A DNA stretch of 64,000 bases from positions 2,232,001 through 2,296,000 of the forward strand of contig JALIRH010000036.1 of assembly GCA_023055505.1 (NCBI GenBank), read 5' to 3'. This DNA comes from Callipepla californica brunnescens (lineage: Eukaryota > Chordata > Aves > Galliformes > Odontophoridae). Positions 1 through 9,569 of this stretch are shown piece after piece. Numbering within the stretch: position 1 is the stretch's first letter; the number at the start of each line of letters is the position of its first letter. The notes under the pieces are model-generated. The model was not told the origin of the DNA and did no database searches. It saw only the letters and a list, made by a program, of their open reading frames with translations. The position numbers were made by a program, and so were the translations under genes.

Positions 1-1564
1 AACGCCTCTGGAGAACGCCAGGTCTCTGCCCTCCCGCACCTGAGCATCTGAAGCACCCAGGAGAGACTGAAGGCACAGCCAGGCTTCTGCTGGAAGCTGA
101 GGCTCCAGCACTGCTTTGGTTTGATCCCAATCTCTACGTGGGTTGACAACTGAGAATCCACAAACTTCTCCTCGAGTCTGAAGCTGAGAGAAGCAAGCCC
201 ATCTGGGTAAAAAGCATCAGAGAGCCACACGCATCGCCACAAACCCATCCGAGCCCTCTGCTCCACAAACCAAACCTGCAACAACAGGGAAAGCAAGGAG
301 CAACCTGCCTACACAGCCAGAAAGCCTGTGAAGCAAGAGGTGATACCTGGAGGACTCCCCACGCCTCGTGACACAACGCCAGCAACCAGGAGCTGCTGGA
401 AGAAGGGAGCAGAGAATGATCAAGATGAGATCTCACCGCGTGGGAAGGGCGTAGCTGCTCCTCTCACCTACTGACTGACTGTTCCCACTGACACTGAGAA
501 AAGAGAAGCACCAGAGACTCAAGGGCTGAAGTCAGACAAGGAACTGCTGAGAAAAACCATCAGCTGCGTCGCAGACTCCCTGAGGAAGCAGAACTGCATC
601 CCAGTGGTAGAACACAGGGCTGTGCTGGTGCTGGACTTCTGCCACGTGGCTGAGCTTGCTTTCAGTGGGACAGTATTAACAAATCTATCAGCCAGAAGTC
701 TCCTGCACTTGCCTGTGCTTTCCCACTCTGAACTGAGCAGAAGAGCAAAGCGGTAGCACCGCAAAATCCAAAAATCCCTCTCTTCTGATGGGCCAAGACA
801 GGAGAGCTGGCAGACATCAGCGCAGGTCAAACCATGGCAAAGCTGCAGCTGAGGAGCCCTCTTCAAGTATGACAATATCAAAACAGCCACCACGCTGATC
901 TTATAGCATCTCCAAACAGGGATCCCCAGGGATTTTCAGCACGTAAATAAACAGTGTCCAACGAATCCTGTGTGGGAACTAATACATCCTTCTGTACCTG
1001 GGGAAACTGAGGCAGTGAGGTCAGAGACACAGAGCATTACGACGGTATTTCCAGGGAGATAAAAGATTCCATTTCCAGGTAGATAAAAGATTCCCCTTTG
1101 TTTTCAGAGGACTGAAAATTGAGACCAGAGGACGGGCTCACGGATGAAAGATTTGCACACCCAGCCTACGTGCAGGAGGTGCTGCCAAGCTATCCCCTGC
1201 CTAATGAGGCTGGAAATTCACCTGCGGTGCTCTTACAGCACGCCGTCGTGGGTGAATCTGTGTGAGGACACGCACAGATCTAACCCAGGAACCGGGGAAA
1301 CGCTGCCCAGCCCAGAAAGCTCCCTTTGCCCCAAAGCATATCACTGAACAGAGGTTGCCTTTACCCCCTTGCCAGCCTTCCCGAACTCGAACTGCAGCTG
1401 CCATCGGGGCCAGGCCGGACCACAAGCCCCGAGTTCCCAGGCGCCCTTACAAGTGGGAAAAAGAAACGCCCAGCGTGGCAACGGAGCCCCAGGGGAAGCC
1501 CGGCGGGGTCCACACGGGGGATGGGGATGGGGGTGGGGAGCCGTGCCGTGCCGTGCCAGCCCAC
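1..1564 (-). other. PLEKHM2: PLEKHM2 intron 1 (partial)
   Basis: This stretch lies downstream, on the minus strand, of the donor that ends PLEKHM2 exon 1, so it should be the start of intron 1. The acceptor and the next exon are off the left edge. I recognise no coding exon in it. It contains a 24-bp tandem duplication (1047-1094) and becomes very GC-rich from about 1380 onward, where the promoter CpG island starts. Open frames here on both strands are chance frames in GC-rich DNA. Confidence 0.7.
1047..1094. repeat. 24-bp tandem duplication
   Basis: Two adjacent 24-base units (1047-1070 and 1071-1094) both start ATTTCCAGG and end AGATAAAAGATTCC. They differ at a single base (G versus T at unit position 10). 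This is seen directly in the sequence. It looks like a recent local duplication inside PLEKHM2 intron 1; no function is apparent. Confidence 0.9.
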
Positions 1565-1930
1565 CTTCTTCACGGAGAGCGAGATGTTCTCCAGGATGCG
1601 GTCCTTCACCTCGGCCGGCTCCATGACGCCGGTCCCGGCCGCCCGCCGCCGCCTGCTCCGCCCGGCGGAGCCCGAGGGCCGCGCCGCCCTCCGGGCCCGC
1701 TCTCCGCCCCGCCGTCCCCCGCCGGCCGGCTCCGTGCTGCCGGCTGCCCGGCCCGGCCCCGGCCCGGCCCGCAGGCTGCGGGGTGCCGGCCGCCGCCGCT
1801 CAGCGCTCCATGGCCGCGCCCGGGCCCGGAGCGAGCGGAGCCGGGCCGCGCTCCGCCAGGAACTGAGCTCAGCAGGAAGGGGAAGGGCCGCGCGGCACCG
1901 CCCACAGCGCTGAGGGACGCGGGAGGAACG
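1380..1930. promoter_or_regulatory. PLEKHM2: CpG island over the PLEKHM2 5' end
   Basis: Base composition rises sharply to G/C with dense CpG dinucleotides, most strongly at about 1620-1900, immediately upstream of the PLEKHM2 start codon on the minus strand. This is the usual form of a housekeeping promoter. I cannot place the transcription start. Long open frames here on both strands result from the scarcity of stop codons in GC-rich DNA. Confidence 0.7.
1565..1624 (-). CDS. PLEKHM2: PLEKHM2 (SKIP) first coding exon
   Basis: The minus-strand ATG at 1624-1622 opens 20 codons reading MEPAEVKDRILENISLSVKK. This matches the N-terminus of PLEKHM2 except for one residue as I recall it (Ala for Gly at position 4). 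The exon stops in phase 0 at a GT donor (AAG then GTGGGC), the boundary expected before the RUN domain exon. PLEKHM2 is a lysosome-associated adaptor that binds ARL8 through its RUN domain and recruits kinesin-1 through light-chain binding motifs, driving lysosomes and Salmonella-induced tubules to the cell periphery. Only these residues, which lead into the RUN domain, are in the window. The gene runs leftward away from UBIAD1. The identification rests on 20 residues plus the matching splice phase, so it is strong but short. Confidence 0.88.
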
Positions 1931-2254
1931 ATGTGGGGGCAGTGCTGGAAGGGCGGGCAGGGCAGCGCTCTGTGCATCCCCTACTGCTCACACACACCGC
2001 GTGGTTCCAGCTGTGTGAGCTGAGGAGGGGGAAAAAGAGAGAAGATATCTATTAAGTCTTCTGGGATAAAGAAGTAAGACACACTTTCAGAATGGCGTGG
2101 TACAAATGACGGCTGAGGAGCTCTGGTCAGCGCTTCCTTTGGGGCACAGGACCCGCAGCAATGACAGAAGAGCGGTGCTGCCATCTGCGGCCAGCCAGGA
2201 GCTCAGCCCCCACCCGAGCAAAGGGCCGTATGCTTCCTGGGTAGGGCTCACCCA
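1931..2254. other. Intergenic spacer before the CR1 element
   Basis: About 320 bases between the PLEKHM2 CpG island and the CR1 insertion. I see no exon, RNA gene or recognisable repeat in it. Confidence 0.6.
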
Positions 2255-3440
2255 GGAACCCAGGCTGTTGATGTAGTCTACCTGGACTTCAGCAAAGCCT
2301 TTGACACGGTCTCCCACAGTATTCTCCTGCAGAAGCTGGCAGCCCATGGTGTGGACAGGTTCACTCTTCTCTGGGTTGAGAATTGGCTTGAGGGCCGTGC
2401 CCAGCGGGTAGTGGTTAATGGAGTCAAGTCCAGCTGGCGTCCTGTCACGAGTGGTGTCCCCCAAGGGTCGGTATTGGGGCCCGTCTTGTTTAATATCTTT
2501 ATTGATGACCTGGATGAGGGGATTGAGTGTACCCTCAGTAAGTTTGCGGATGACACCAAGTTGGGAGGATGCGTTGATCTGCCTGAGGGTAGGGAGGCCC
2601 TTCAGCGGGATCTGGATAGGCTAGACAGTTGGGCTGAGGTCAATGGGATGAGGTTCAATAAGGCCAAGTGCCGGGTCCTGCACTTTGGCCACAATAACCC
2701 CATGCAATGCTATAGGCTTGGGGCAGAATGGCTTGAGGAGTGTATAGAGGAAAAGGACCTGGGGGTGTTGGTTGATACTCGGCTCAGCATGAGCCGGCAG
2801 TGTGCCCAGGTGGCCAAGAAGGCCAATGGCATCCTGGCCTGTATTAGGAATAGTGTGGCCAGCAGGAGCAGGGAGGTGATCATCCCCCTGTACTCAGCTC
2901 TGGTGCGGCCGCACCTCGAGTACTGCGTTCAGTTTTGGGCCCCTCACTACAAGAGAGACATCGAGGCCCTGGAGCGTGTTCAGAGAAGGGCAACAAAACT
3001 GGTGAGGGGTCTGGAGCACAGGTCTTACGAGGAGCGGCTGAAGGAGCTGGGATTGTTTAGTTTGGGGAAAAGGAGGCTCAGAGGAGACCTCATTGCACTC
3101 TACCACTTCCTGAAGGGAGGCTGTGGTGAGGAGGGGGTCGGCCTCTTCTCCCAGGTAACTAACGACAGGACGAGAGGGAATGGCCACAAGTTGTGCCGGG
3201 GAAGATTTAGATTAGACTTGAGGAAAAATTTTTTCTCTGAGAGAGTGGTCCGGCACTGGAATGGCCTGCCTAGGGAGGTGGTTGAGGCACCGTCCCTAGC
3301 ACTGTTCAAGAAGCGTTTAGATGAGGTGCTGAGGGATTTGATTTAGTAGCTTGGTGGGTAGGGATGGTGGTGTGAGGAAGGTTGGACTAGATGATCTTGT
3401 AGGTCCTTTCCAACCTAATGTATCTATGAATCTATGAATC
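2255..3440 (+). mobile_element. CR1 LINE retroposon, 5'-truncated, with open reverse-transcriptase frame
   Basis: The plus strand encodes the C-terminal part of a CR1 ORF2 protein. The frame is open from about 2261 to the TAG at 3344-3346, about 360 codons. Visible reverse-transcriptase landmarks are [13 protein letters not shown] (near 2273), [15 protein letters not shown] (near 2449) and the catalytic box FADDTKL (near 2543). The C-terminal part ends with the typical [14 protein letters not shown]. The short 3' UTR has the CR1 tail (TTGGACTAGATGATC, CCTTTCCAACC) and ends in a tandem octamer (TCTATGAA twice), where CR1 has microsatellite-like 3' repeats. The 5' end, including the endonuclease, is missing, as expected from incomplete reverse transcription. 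The boundary at about 2255 is approximate. It lies between PLEKHM2 and UBIAD1. Confidence 0.95.
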
Positions 3441-6400
3441 ACGTCCATCCCACACACACCTGGTTTAGGCCGATTGACACCACACAAAGGGTGAAACCAC
3501 GACAAGAGGAGAGCTCGGCACCGAAGGGCAGCAGATCGCACGGGTGAGGATGACAAAGTCCATCTCGATTAAAAAGATTAAAAGTTCAGAACGTTCAGCT
3601 GGAAGCTCCCCACGAATGCTGAGCAGTACGTGGCACCGAAAACTGCATCAAAGGAGGTTCTGTTTATTGATGGAAACGCTAAACACTAATCTGAAGTCTG
3701 CTGTTAATGAAGTGACCTCTGCTACTGAACTTTTTATGCAGCCAGATGGAAGGATATGGTTATGTGAGTCATAAGACCCAGACACACACAGAACAGTAAG
3801 AAAAGGCACGAGCTTCCCTTTTCTTATACTGTAACCACTGCAGAGAAAGACCCCCATCCTTCCCAGAGACCTCTAACACACGTGCAAAACCAAGGAGTGA
3901 CAGAAAACAATTTAACACAGTGCAGTCAAGAGAATGACATTCAGACATTTTATTGAGAAGAAAGGCCAGGAGGAGGCACGTGAGCAGGTGGGCCCACGTC
4001 AGTTCACCTGCTGGTGTAGGCTGATCACACAGCAGCACAGCTCGAGAGACCTGTATGGTCAGGAAGGAGGAAACGCTCAGCATCCTCATCACAGAACAAT
4101 CCACGGACAGAGCCTCTCTTAGCACTCACTGCCAGTTATTTTGGTCTGCTTACACTGGGTAAGCCACCCGCTAGGTTAGTTCATGGCTAAAATGTTTTCT
4201 AATAGTAACGCGCTTTTGGAAAGCACACAAAGAACTTCTTGCTTTCAAAGCTGTGATAGTGACGTTGGCTCAGCACCCCTGTGAGGTAGGCAGAAACGAG
4301 CTGTTTCCTGATACACCAAGTAGGGAAATGACTTCCCTCAAAGCTGTGGTGAAGAAAGCATGAGCTCTTATCAGTATCCCCAGAAGCCTGGAATAGTATT
4401 CCTCCACAGACAGGGAACTGTGTGCAACCAGCAGCTGTTAGAAAGCAGAAGCACTTTATGATTTTTCCTCAAACTCTCACCACTAAACTGCTTCGAAACT
4501 CCTCTCCTTGAAGAGTTCCACAAACGTATACACCTACTAGCAAACTCTTCCTCTCTTGGAAGGAAAAGCAGTGGTCCTTCCCAGCAGCAGCAGGCACGCT
4601 GTAACAGGGAGCTTTCATGAATACAGCCTGGATACCACCACAGCTGCAGGCACTGCTTCCCTACGTTACTCCTCAGCTCTTTCTCTCCCCCAGTACAATC
4701 ACAGCTATCAGACACATGAGCCATGTCTTAGTTAGAGGAACTCGATGTAGAAAGAGTAGAAAAAGAGAATTATTAAACTGAGAGCTACTGAAAGATGAGC
4801 TATCATAAAATGAAGCACACAGCTGTGACAAAGGATAACAGTGAAGCCACGCTGGGATCAATAAACCCATCTGAGTGTACAATTAACAGATTCACCAGCT
4901 CAGTGCACATCTCTAGAAAAGCTTTTACTCTGCAGAGAAGTGATGTGTGTGGGCTAAGAGCCAAGCTCTGCTTTATTCCACAGGTCCACAAAGGAACAAC
5001 TGTAGATACTGTGTTGTATATCTCTACATAAAGCAGGTTCCAAAACACTTCTGGCTATCTCCCTCCATCCACCCAAGCTGAAATTCTGCTTTTTCTCCTC
5101 GTGTTTCTACACCAACCAGGTATTTTGCTGTATAAAGCAGCAGACAGCTGTCCATGTCTCGTCTTGTGCCCAGTCAGATCAGATATGATCACTGAACTAT
5201 CAATGCTCCGTAATTTTGTCTCACGCTCCACGAATACAATACTCAGTACTTCTGAATGTATGACTTAACGATGACAGATGGAGGACAACACCATGTTAAG
5301 CTTATCGCTCATGTTCAGAAGTCCTTCATATAGTAGTTGACATGCTCCCCCTTGGGTCAGAAGCAGGGCTGTGCTCCAGGCACTGACGGTGCTCATGAAC
5401 AGCAGTATGAATTCCTGCAAAGCTCTTTACAACTCCTGTAAACAAACAATGCACCAAACCCCGAAGTGTAGGAAATAAATACTATTTTCTTCAAAACAGA
5501 GGAGAATTCAACTGCCTCTGAGTAACACATCTTTGTACGGAACGTGGCTGGATTTCTCCCACTTATGTTTGGCATGGTTTGTTTTTCAAACTGCTGCATA
5601 TTTACTCAAACAGTTCTCCGAACAGTCAAAGTATCAACAAGTGAGATCTGGAGAAAATAAAACAACACTGTGAGATGCAAGGGGAGGAGAAGAGGTGAGG
5701 AAACTCACTTCAGAGCTCTTAACATTTAAGTGGGATTCAGTCACATGAACTCAAGTATGGCTTAGAAAAAAATCTTTTTAGTAAACACAGTTTCTTCCCA
5801 TTCCCAGTTCTCATTTATATGCAGAGTCAACACGATCATTTATTTTTGCTAACTCCGTGTCTTTCTCCTTCACTTCGTACTTGGGCTTCTTTTAGGTCTT
5901 CTAATAGGACACCTGACTATAGCACTTCAAGCCTTTAAACAGGCAGACAGAATGACCACAAAAAACCCACATTTTTTACACTAAAAGCTTGTTCTCCCCC
6001 TCAGATATCAATCCAAGCCCCAGAATTTTGCCATCCTGTCCATTAGTTCTCCTTAGCTAGACGACTGTCCTTTCAGACAGTTAAATTTAAGCAAAAGTAC
6101 AAACCACATGTTCTTCTATGCACTGAAGGCTATTCATTGTGTGATTTACATTTACAGGTTCAGCTTTCAAAGCAGAACACATTTACTGGTTTTGGCTTCA
6201 AGCCTGTGCAGCGGGCTGGTTGCTCTCCATTTCAGCACCAACATACCACACAGACAACATTTTGTATTTTCTAGACTATAAAAATCAAGCAGAGACAACA
6301 ATGAATGAATCAGTATCCTCACACCATTCAGAGGGCTTGGAAATCAAAGCTCAACATTTGGCTAGGAAAAGAAAACCAACAAGAATTAAAAGATAGAACT

Positions 6401-6865
6401 GATGAACCACGTTCTCAAGGGAGTGAAGTAATAGCACCTATGGCACCGTGATGCTAAACATTGGCAGTGTTTTCTATTTGCCATGCAGGAGCCACCGAAC
6501 TCCATGACCATGGTAAGGAGTTGTAAGAGCAATCAAACTACGTGTGAAGGGAGTTTGCATGAGACGCAATCTTCCGTTAACAGAGAAAGCCCCTCAGAAT
6601 TCATCAGCAGAAGGGTGACGTCCTTTTAACACTTGTCCGTTGCTTCTCCTGAAACAAAGCTGCAAAGAACTTCCAAGGAACTGATAAATGCCGTCTCTAA
6701 AGCCTGTTGTGCAAGCTAACCAAGACCAGAAATCATAACACTCACATACAATCAACAGCTCAGGACTCTCCATGCTTCACACTGTCCGTAACAGCTCAGC
6801 TACCCACGTAATCCCCCTGTTCATAGGCATTAATACTGAACCGTGAGGTCTGGCTCTACAGCTCG
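3441..6865 (-). other. UBIAD1: UBIAD1 3' flank, probably partly 3' UTR
   Basis: This region lies downstream of the UBIAD1 stop codon on the minus strand and upstream of the CR1 tail. I find no protein-coding exon. Minus-strand AATAAA hexamers occur at several places, including 5839-5844 and 3949-3954. The part nearest the stop is likely 3' UTR, but its end cannot be fixed without transcript data. Confidence 0.5.
3949..3954 (-). terminator. UBIAD1: Candidate UBIAD1 polyadenylation signal
   Basis: A minus-strand AATAAA is followed on the same strand by ATGTCTGAATGTC and then a T/G-rich stretch, a reasonable poly(A) site layout. Use of this site would give a 3' UTR of about 2.9 kb. An alternative hexamer at 5839-5844 would give about 1 kb. 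This is inference from motif context only. Confidence 0.3.
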
Positions 6866-7353
6866 TTACAGTTTGGGCAGAGCACCAGCTGGCGCCAGCG
6901 TAATACCAAAAACATAGAAGAGCCCCAAAAGGAGATTGAGTTTGGCTGTCCGCTGAGGAATTTTGTTGAAGTTTTGACTCCGAAATTGCCTCTCCAGTGA
7001 AAACGCCATCGGGATGGTGAGCAGTGGCAAGGCCATGCTGATGGTGTAGCGTGTGGCCAACACACAGAAAATCAAGTAGGGCAAGAAGAGCAGCACGGTG
7101 TAGAGGACATAGGAGAGCGCAGGGCCGATGAGGATGGCCAAGGTGACAATGCCCGCCTGCTGGTCAGACTCCATGTCTCGTGTGTTGTTGCTGTGCAGGA
7201 TGGCCTCAGTGCTGAGAGCCAGTGGGACAGCGTAGAGCAGCGGTGACACAGACAGATAACCAACCTGCACAGCATGGGCAAACATAACGGCCAGGGGCCC
7301 GAAGGTGATCAGGATCACCACATCTCCAAGGGCAAAATATTTAAATCCAATTC
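6866..7353 (-). CDS. UBIAD1: UBIAD1 coding exon 2 (C-terminal, with stop)
   Basis: The exon begins after a CCACAG acceptor and completes the split Gly codon left by exon 1 (residue 172). It ends at a stop after APAGALPKL, close to the human C-terminus. It carries the second aspartate-rich prenyl-diphosphate motif, N228-T-R-D231-M-E-S-D235, followed by hydrophobic membrane segments such as [19 protein letters not shown] and [16 protein letters not shown]. Together with exon 1 it gives 333 residues, against 338 in human. Splice site, phase and sequence all agree. Confidence 0.97.
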
Positions 7354-8859
7354 CTGTGGCAAAACACAAGAATACAAGGAGGCGTCATCATCAAACAACT
7401 CAAACGACAACAGAGAATGGATTACAGCACATCAGCCCCTCCCACAGAAATACTGTAAAACAGCCAACACGTACTTAGCTATGGCTGAGAGGCATATTTT
7501 TACTTTTTTCCAAAGAGAATAAAGAAAATGCAGCTTGTGAATTTCTCCAGGCTCTCATGTTTGTACCAACCCACGACAACACTAAGCACATCCTCTTCTC
7601 AGTAAAACAAGCACATACTGTTCTGCATTCTCAATGGAACTCTATCAAAGGGAAAACAACAACCCAAAACATAACAAGTTCCACCAATGGAAAAGGACGT
7701 GCAGTGAGCTGTACAGCTGAAGACATGAGATATACACCACAAAAAACTTCTTAGCAGTTGTAAGGAGCACCTACAGCCATACAGAGCTAACAGTGTTGCT
7801 ACAAGTTACACAATGTTGTTACACTTGCTAGTGTTCGCTGGTTAATTGATCTACCCTGCAATTTTTGTTCAGATAAGCCGTGTCTGAACCCAGGAGATAA
7901 GGAAGCGTTACTGAGTCCTTGTACCAAGGAAATAGGAGATCCTGCTTGGAATCAGATGCTGAATAATCCGGGGAAACTTGAGCATGTAACACAAATAATG
8001 TATATTAACTAAAGATCTTTTGGGTAAGCCATGCATGACAGGATCACCCCCATGCATTCAGCACTGCTATTACAGAACGTCTGCTTTCTGACGCTCCAAC
8101 TTCAGCCTTAGTGTTTCCTGGTCGGCTGCCTTACAGTATCAACATCTTAGCACTACTTTCCAGCTCAGCGTGATGCATCTCTCCTTGCACCTTCCCACAG
8201 CAGTCAATGGCAAGGCCGTGTACCAGTGCTCCAGGGAATGCCACCAAATATATTTAAGGCAACTCATTATATCACCTGGATCTCCTCTGACAAGCCAGCT
8301 CATCTGTCACGTTCAGAATGAAAGCAAACGGGCCCCGGTGCTTACCTCCGGTATAAAGGAAGGAGCTGGAAAGCCCCCCGAAGTAAATCAGGGCCAGGTG
8401 CTCCAGCTTCAGCGTCGAGACGGCGTAGAGCCCCGCCGCGCAGATGCAGCCCACAGTGTACAGGAACACCCCGAACCGGACCACGTCCTGAGGCTCCAAG
8501 ATCTGGTCCACCAACGTCCTGTCATCGCTCTTCTTGTGATCGATGCCTTTGGAGAAGTCGTAGTAGGTGTTCACCAGGTTGCCGGCGCCGTGCACGGCCA
8601 GCACGGCCACGGCGCTGCCCACCAGCAGCCGCGGGTCCAACGCTCCCTCGGCGCGGTACGCCAGCGCGCTGCCCAGGGCCACGGGCGTGAGGGAAGCGCT
8701 GAAGCTCCAGGGCCGCAGCGCCAGCACATAGGCCGCGCACTTCTGCCTCCAACCGCCGGCGGGGCCGCGCTCCGCCCCCGCCCCGCACTCGCTCCTGTCC
8801 CCGCCGCGAGGGCTCTCGGCGTTAATGCTGATTTTCTGCACCGGCTCCGCCGGCCCCAT
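6866..8859 (-). CDS. UBIAD1: UBIAD1, menaquinone-4 prenyltransferase (gene-level CDS span)
   Basis: UBIAD1 is an integral membrane UbiA-family prenyltransferase. It transfers a geranylgeranyl group to menadione to make vitamin K2 (MK-4). In an ER/Golgi sterol circuit it binds HMG-CoA reductase and controls its degradation. The CDS is joined from 8859-8346 and 7353-6866 across a 992-bp intron, as in the two-exon human gene. The first aspartate motif (N97-T-Y-Y-D101) and the second (D231-M-E-S-D235) are intact, so the enzyme should be active. The N-terminal 36 residues are divergent and Gly/Glu-rich. Similarity to human becomes near-continuous from [21 protein letters not shown]. The gene is head-to-head with MTOR across a GC-rich promoter. 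I chose ATG 8859 because its product, beginning [16 protein letters not shown], is the length expected for the family. Confidence 0.97.
7354..8345 (-). other. UBIAD1: UBIAD1 intron 1
   Basis: A 992-bp intron with donor GTAAGC and acceptor CCACAG on the minus strand, interrupting the Gly codon of YTGGIGFK in phase 1. I see no nested gene or recognisable repeat in it. Confidence 0.9.
8346..8859 (-). CDS. UBIAD1: UBIAD1 coding exon 1
   Basis: This exon encodes residues 1-171 plus one base of residue 172. It includes the conserved [22 protein letters not shown] membrane segment and the active-site loop [22 protein letters not shown]. The frame stays open upstream of the chosen ATG to 9150, but the added residues are low-complexity and resemble nothing in the family. 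A long plus-strand open frame over the same bases (8170-9033) is an antisense shadow of this GC-rich exon. Confidence 0.95.
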
Positions 8860-9200
8860 GCTCCCGCAGCACCTGCGGGGAGAAAGGCCGCGCGTCACAG
8901 CGCGCAGCGCCGGGCGGGCCGCCCCGCCGCCACGGCCGCCCCCGAGCAGAGCCCCGCCCGCCCCGCAGCCCCGCGCATAACGTTCCGCGTCCGCGCGGCG
9001 CGGAGGAAATCCGCGACGTTCCGCGAGGTCTGAGGGAAGAACGAAACGCCCCGCGGCTGCCAGGGGTCTCTCCGAGGCGCCTCTCGGCCCCGCGCTTCGC
9101 GCCATTGCGGTCGCTGAGGGCAGAGTCACCCCGCCCGCCCTTGGCCCCACACGGACACATTTCAGGCACGCACCGGGCGCGGCGCTGCGCCTCAGCCTTC

Positions 9201-9210
9201 GCGCATGCGT
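9201..9210. promoter_or_regulatory. NRF1-type site
   Basis: GCGCATGCGT, with TTC before it, fits the palindromic NRF1 consensus of repeated GCGC-like half-sites. It sits between the UBIAD1 and MTOR start regions, a usual place for NRF1 in CpG-island promoters. Assignment is by motif only. Confidence 0.5.
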
Positions 9211-9289
9211 ACAGCGCGCACGGGCTCCCGTAGAGGGCGGAGGCGGACCTAGCCCAGGTTTGTCACCAGCCGAGCGAGCCTAGCTCTCT

Positions 9290-9467
9290 ATTGGTCGAGC
9301 GCGCTGCCAGTCACTCGCAGTTCACCTGCTGATTGGCAGCGCGGTGACGGTCACTCTCCGTGTGGCTCTTCAGGAGGAGAGGCGGGGCTAGGAGCGCCCT
9401 ATCCCCTTTCCTCTATTCCTATTGGCCAAGTGCGGTACCTATCAAACCTGCTCCGGGAGCCCATTGG
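9290..9467. promoter_or_regulatory. Four inverted CCAAT boxes (NF-Y-type)
   Basis: Four ATTGG pentamers all face the same way. Start-to-start spacings are 42, 89 and 42 bases. The extended contexts TATTGGTCG, GATTGGCAG, TATTGGCCA and CATTGGTCG resemble NF-Y sites. The last lies about 100 bases upstream of the MTOR exon 1 donor. Confidence 0.65.
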
Positions 9468-9479
9468 TCGGTAGCGTCT

Positions 9480-9569
9480 CGCCGGTCCGGTAGGCGCGGG
9501 GGAGGGCGCCGGGGCCCGGAGCGGAGGAGCCGGCGGCGGCCGCGGTTGGGGTGGAGGAGGAGGAGGCGG
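9480..9569 (+). other. MTOR: MTOR non-coding exon 1 (5' end approximate)
   Basis: A GGAGGAGGAGGAGGCGG stretch is followed by a strong donor GTGAGT at 9570. This is the form and place expected for the untranslated first exon of MTOR, which is non-coding in human. The start at 9480 is only a guess; the donor is the supported boundary. Confidence 0.55.

Larger units (their letters stand above)
8860..9569. promoter_or_regulatory. Divergent UBIAD1-MTOR promoter (CpG island)
   Basis: A GC-rich, CpG-dense interval between the UBIAD1 start codon and the MTOR exon 1 donor. It has no clear TATA box. It holds four ATTGG (inverted CCAAT, NF-Y-type) pentamers at 9290-9294, 9332-9336, 9421-9425 and 9463-9467. 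An NRF1-like GCGCATGCGT lies at 9201-9210, and a near-palindrome GTGACGGTCAC at 9344-9354. This composition fits a shared housekeeping promoter driving UBIAD1 leftward and MTOR rightward. The transcription starts themselves cannot be read from the sequence. Confidence 0.8.

Noticed and set aside
1262..2023. 253-codon plus-strand open frame and overlapping frames in the PLEKHM2 CpG island
   Set aside because: Pro/Arg/Gly-rich low-complexity translation typical of CpG islands, with no family resemblance. It overlaps the real minus-strand PLEKHM2 exon.
2894..3309. Minus-strand open frames over the CR1 element
   Set aside because: They are shadows of the CR1 reverse-transcriptase frame on the plus strand.
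8170..9033. 287-codon plus-strand open frame
   Set aside because: It is antisense to UBIAD1 exon 1 and the GC-rich promoter. Its composition (Ala, Arg, Pro, Gln) is that of a stop-poor shadow frame.
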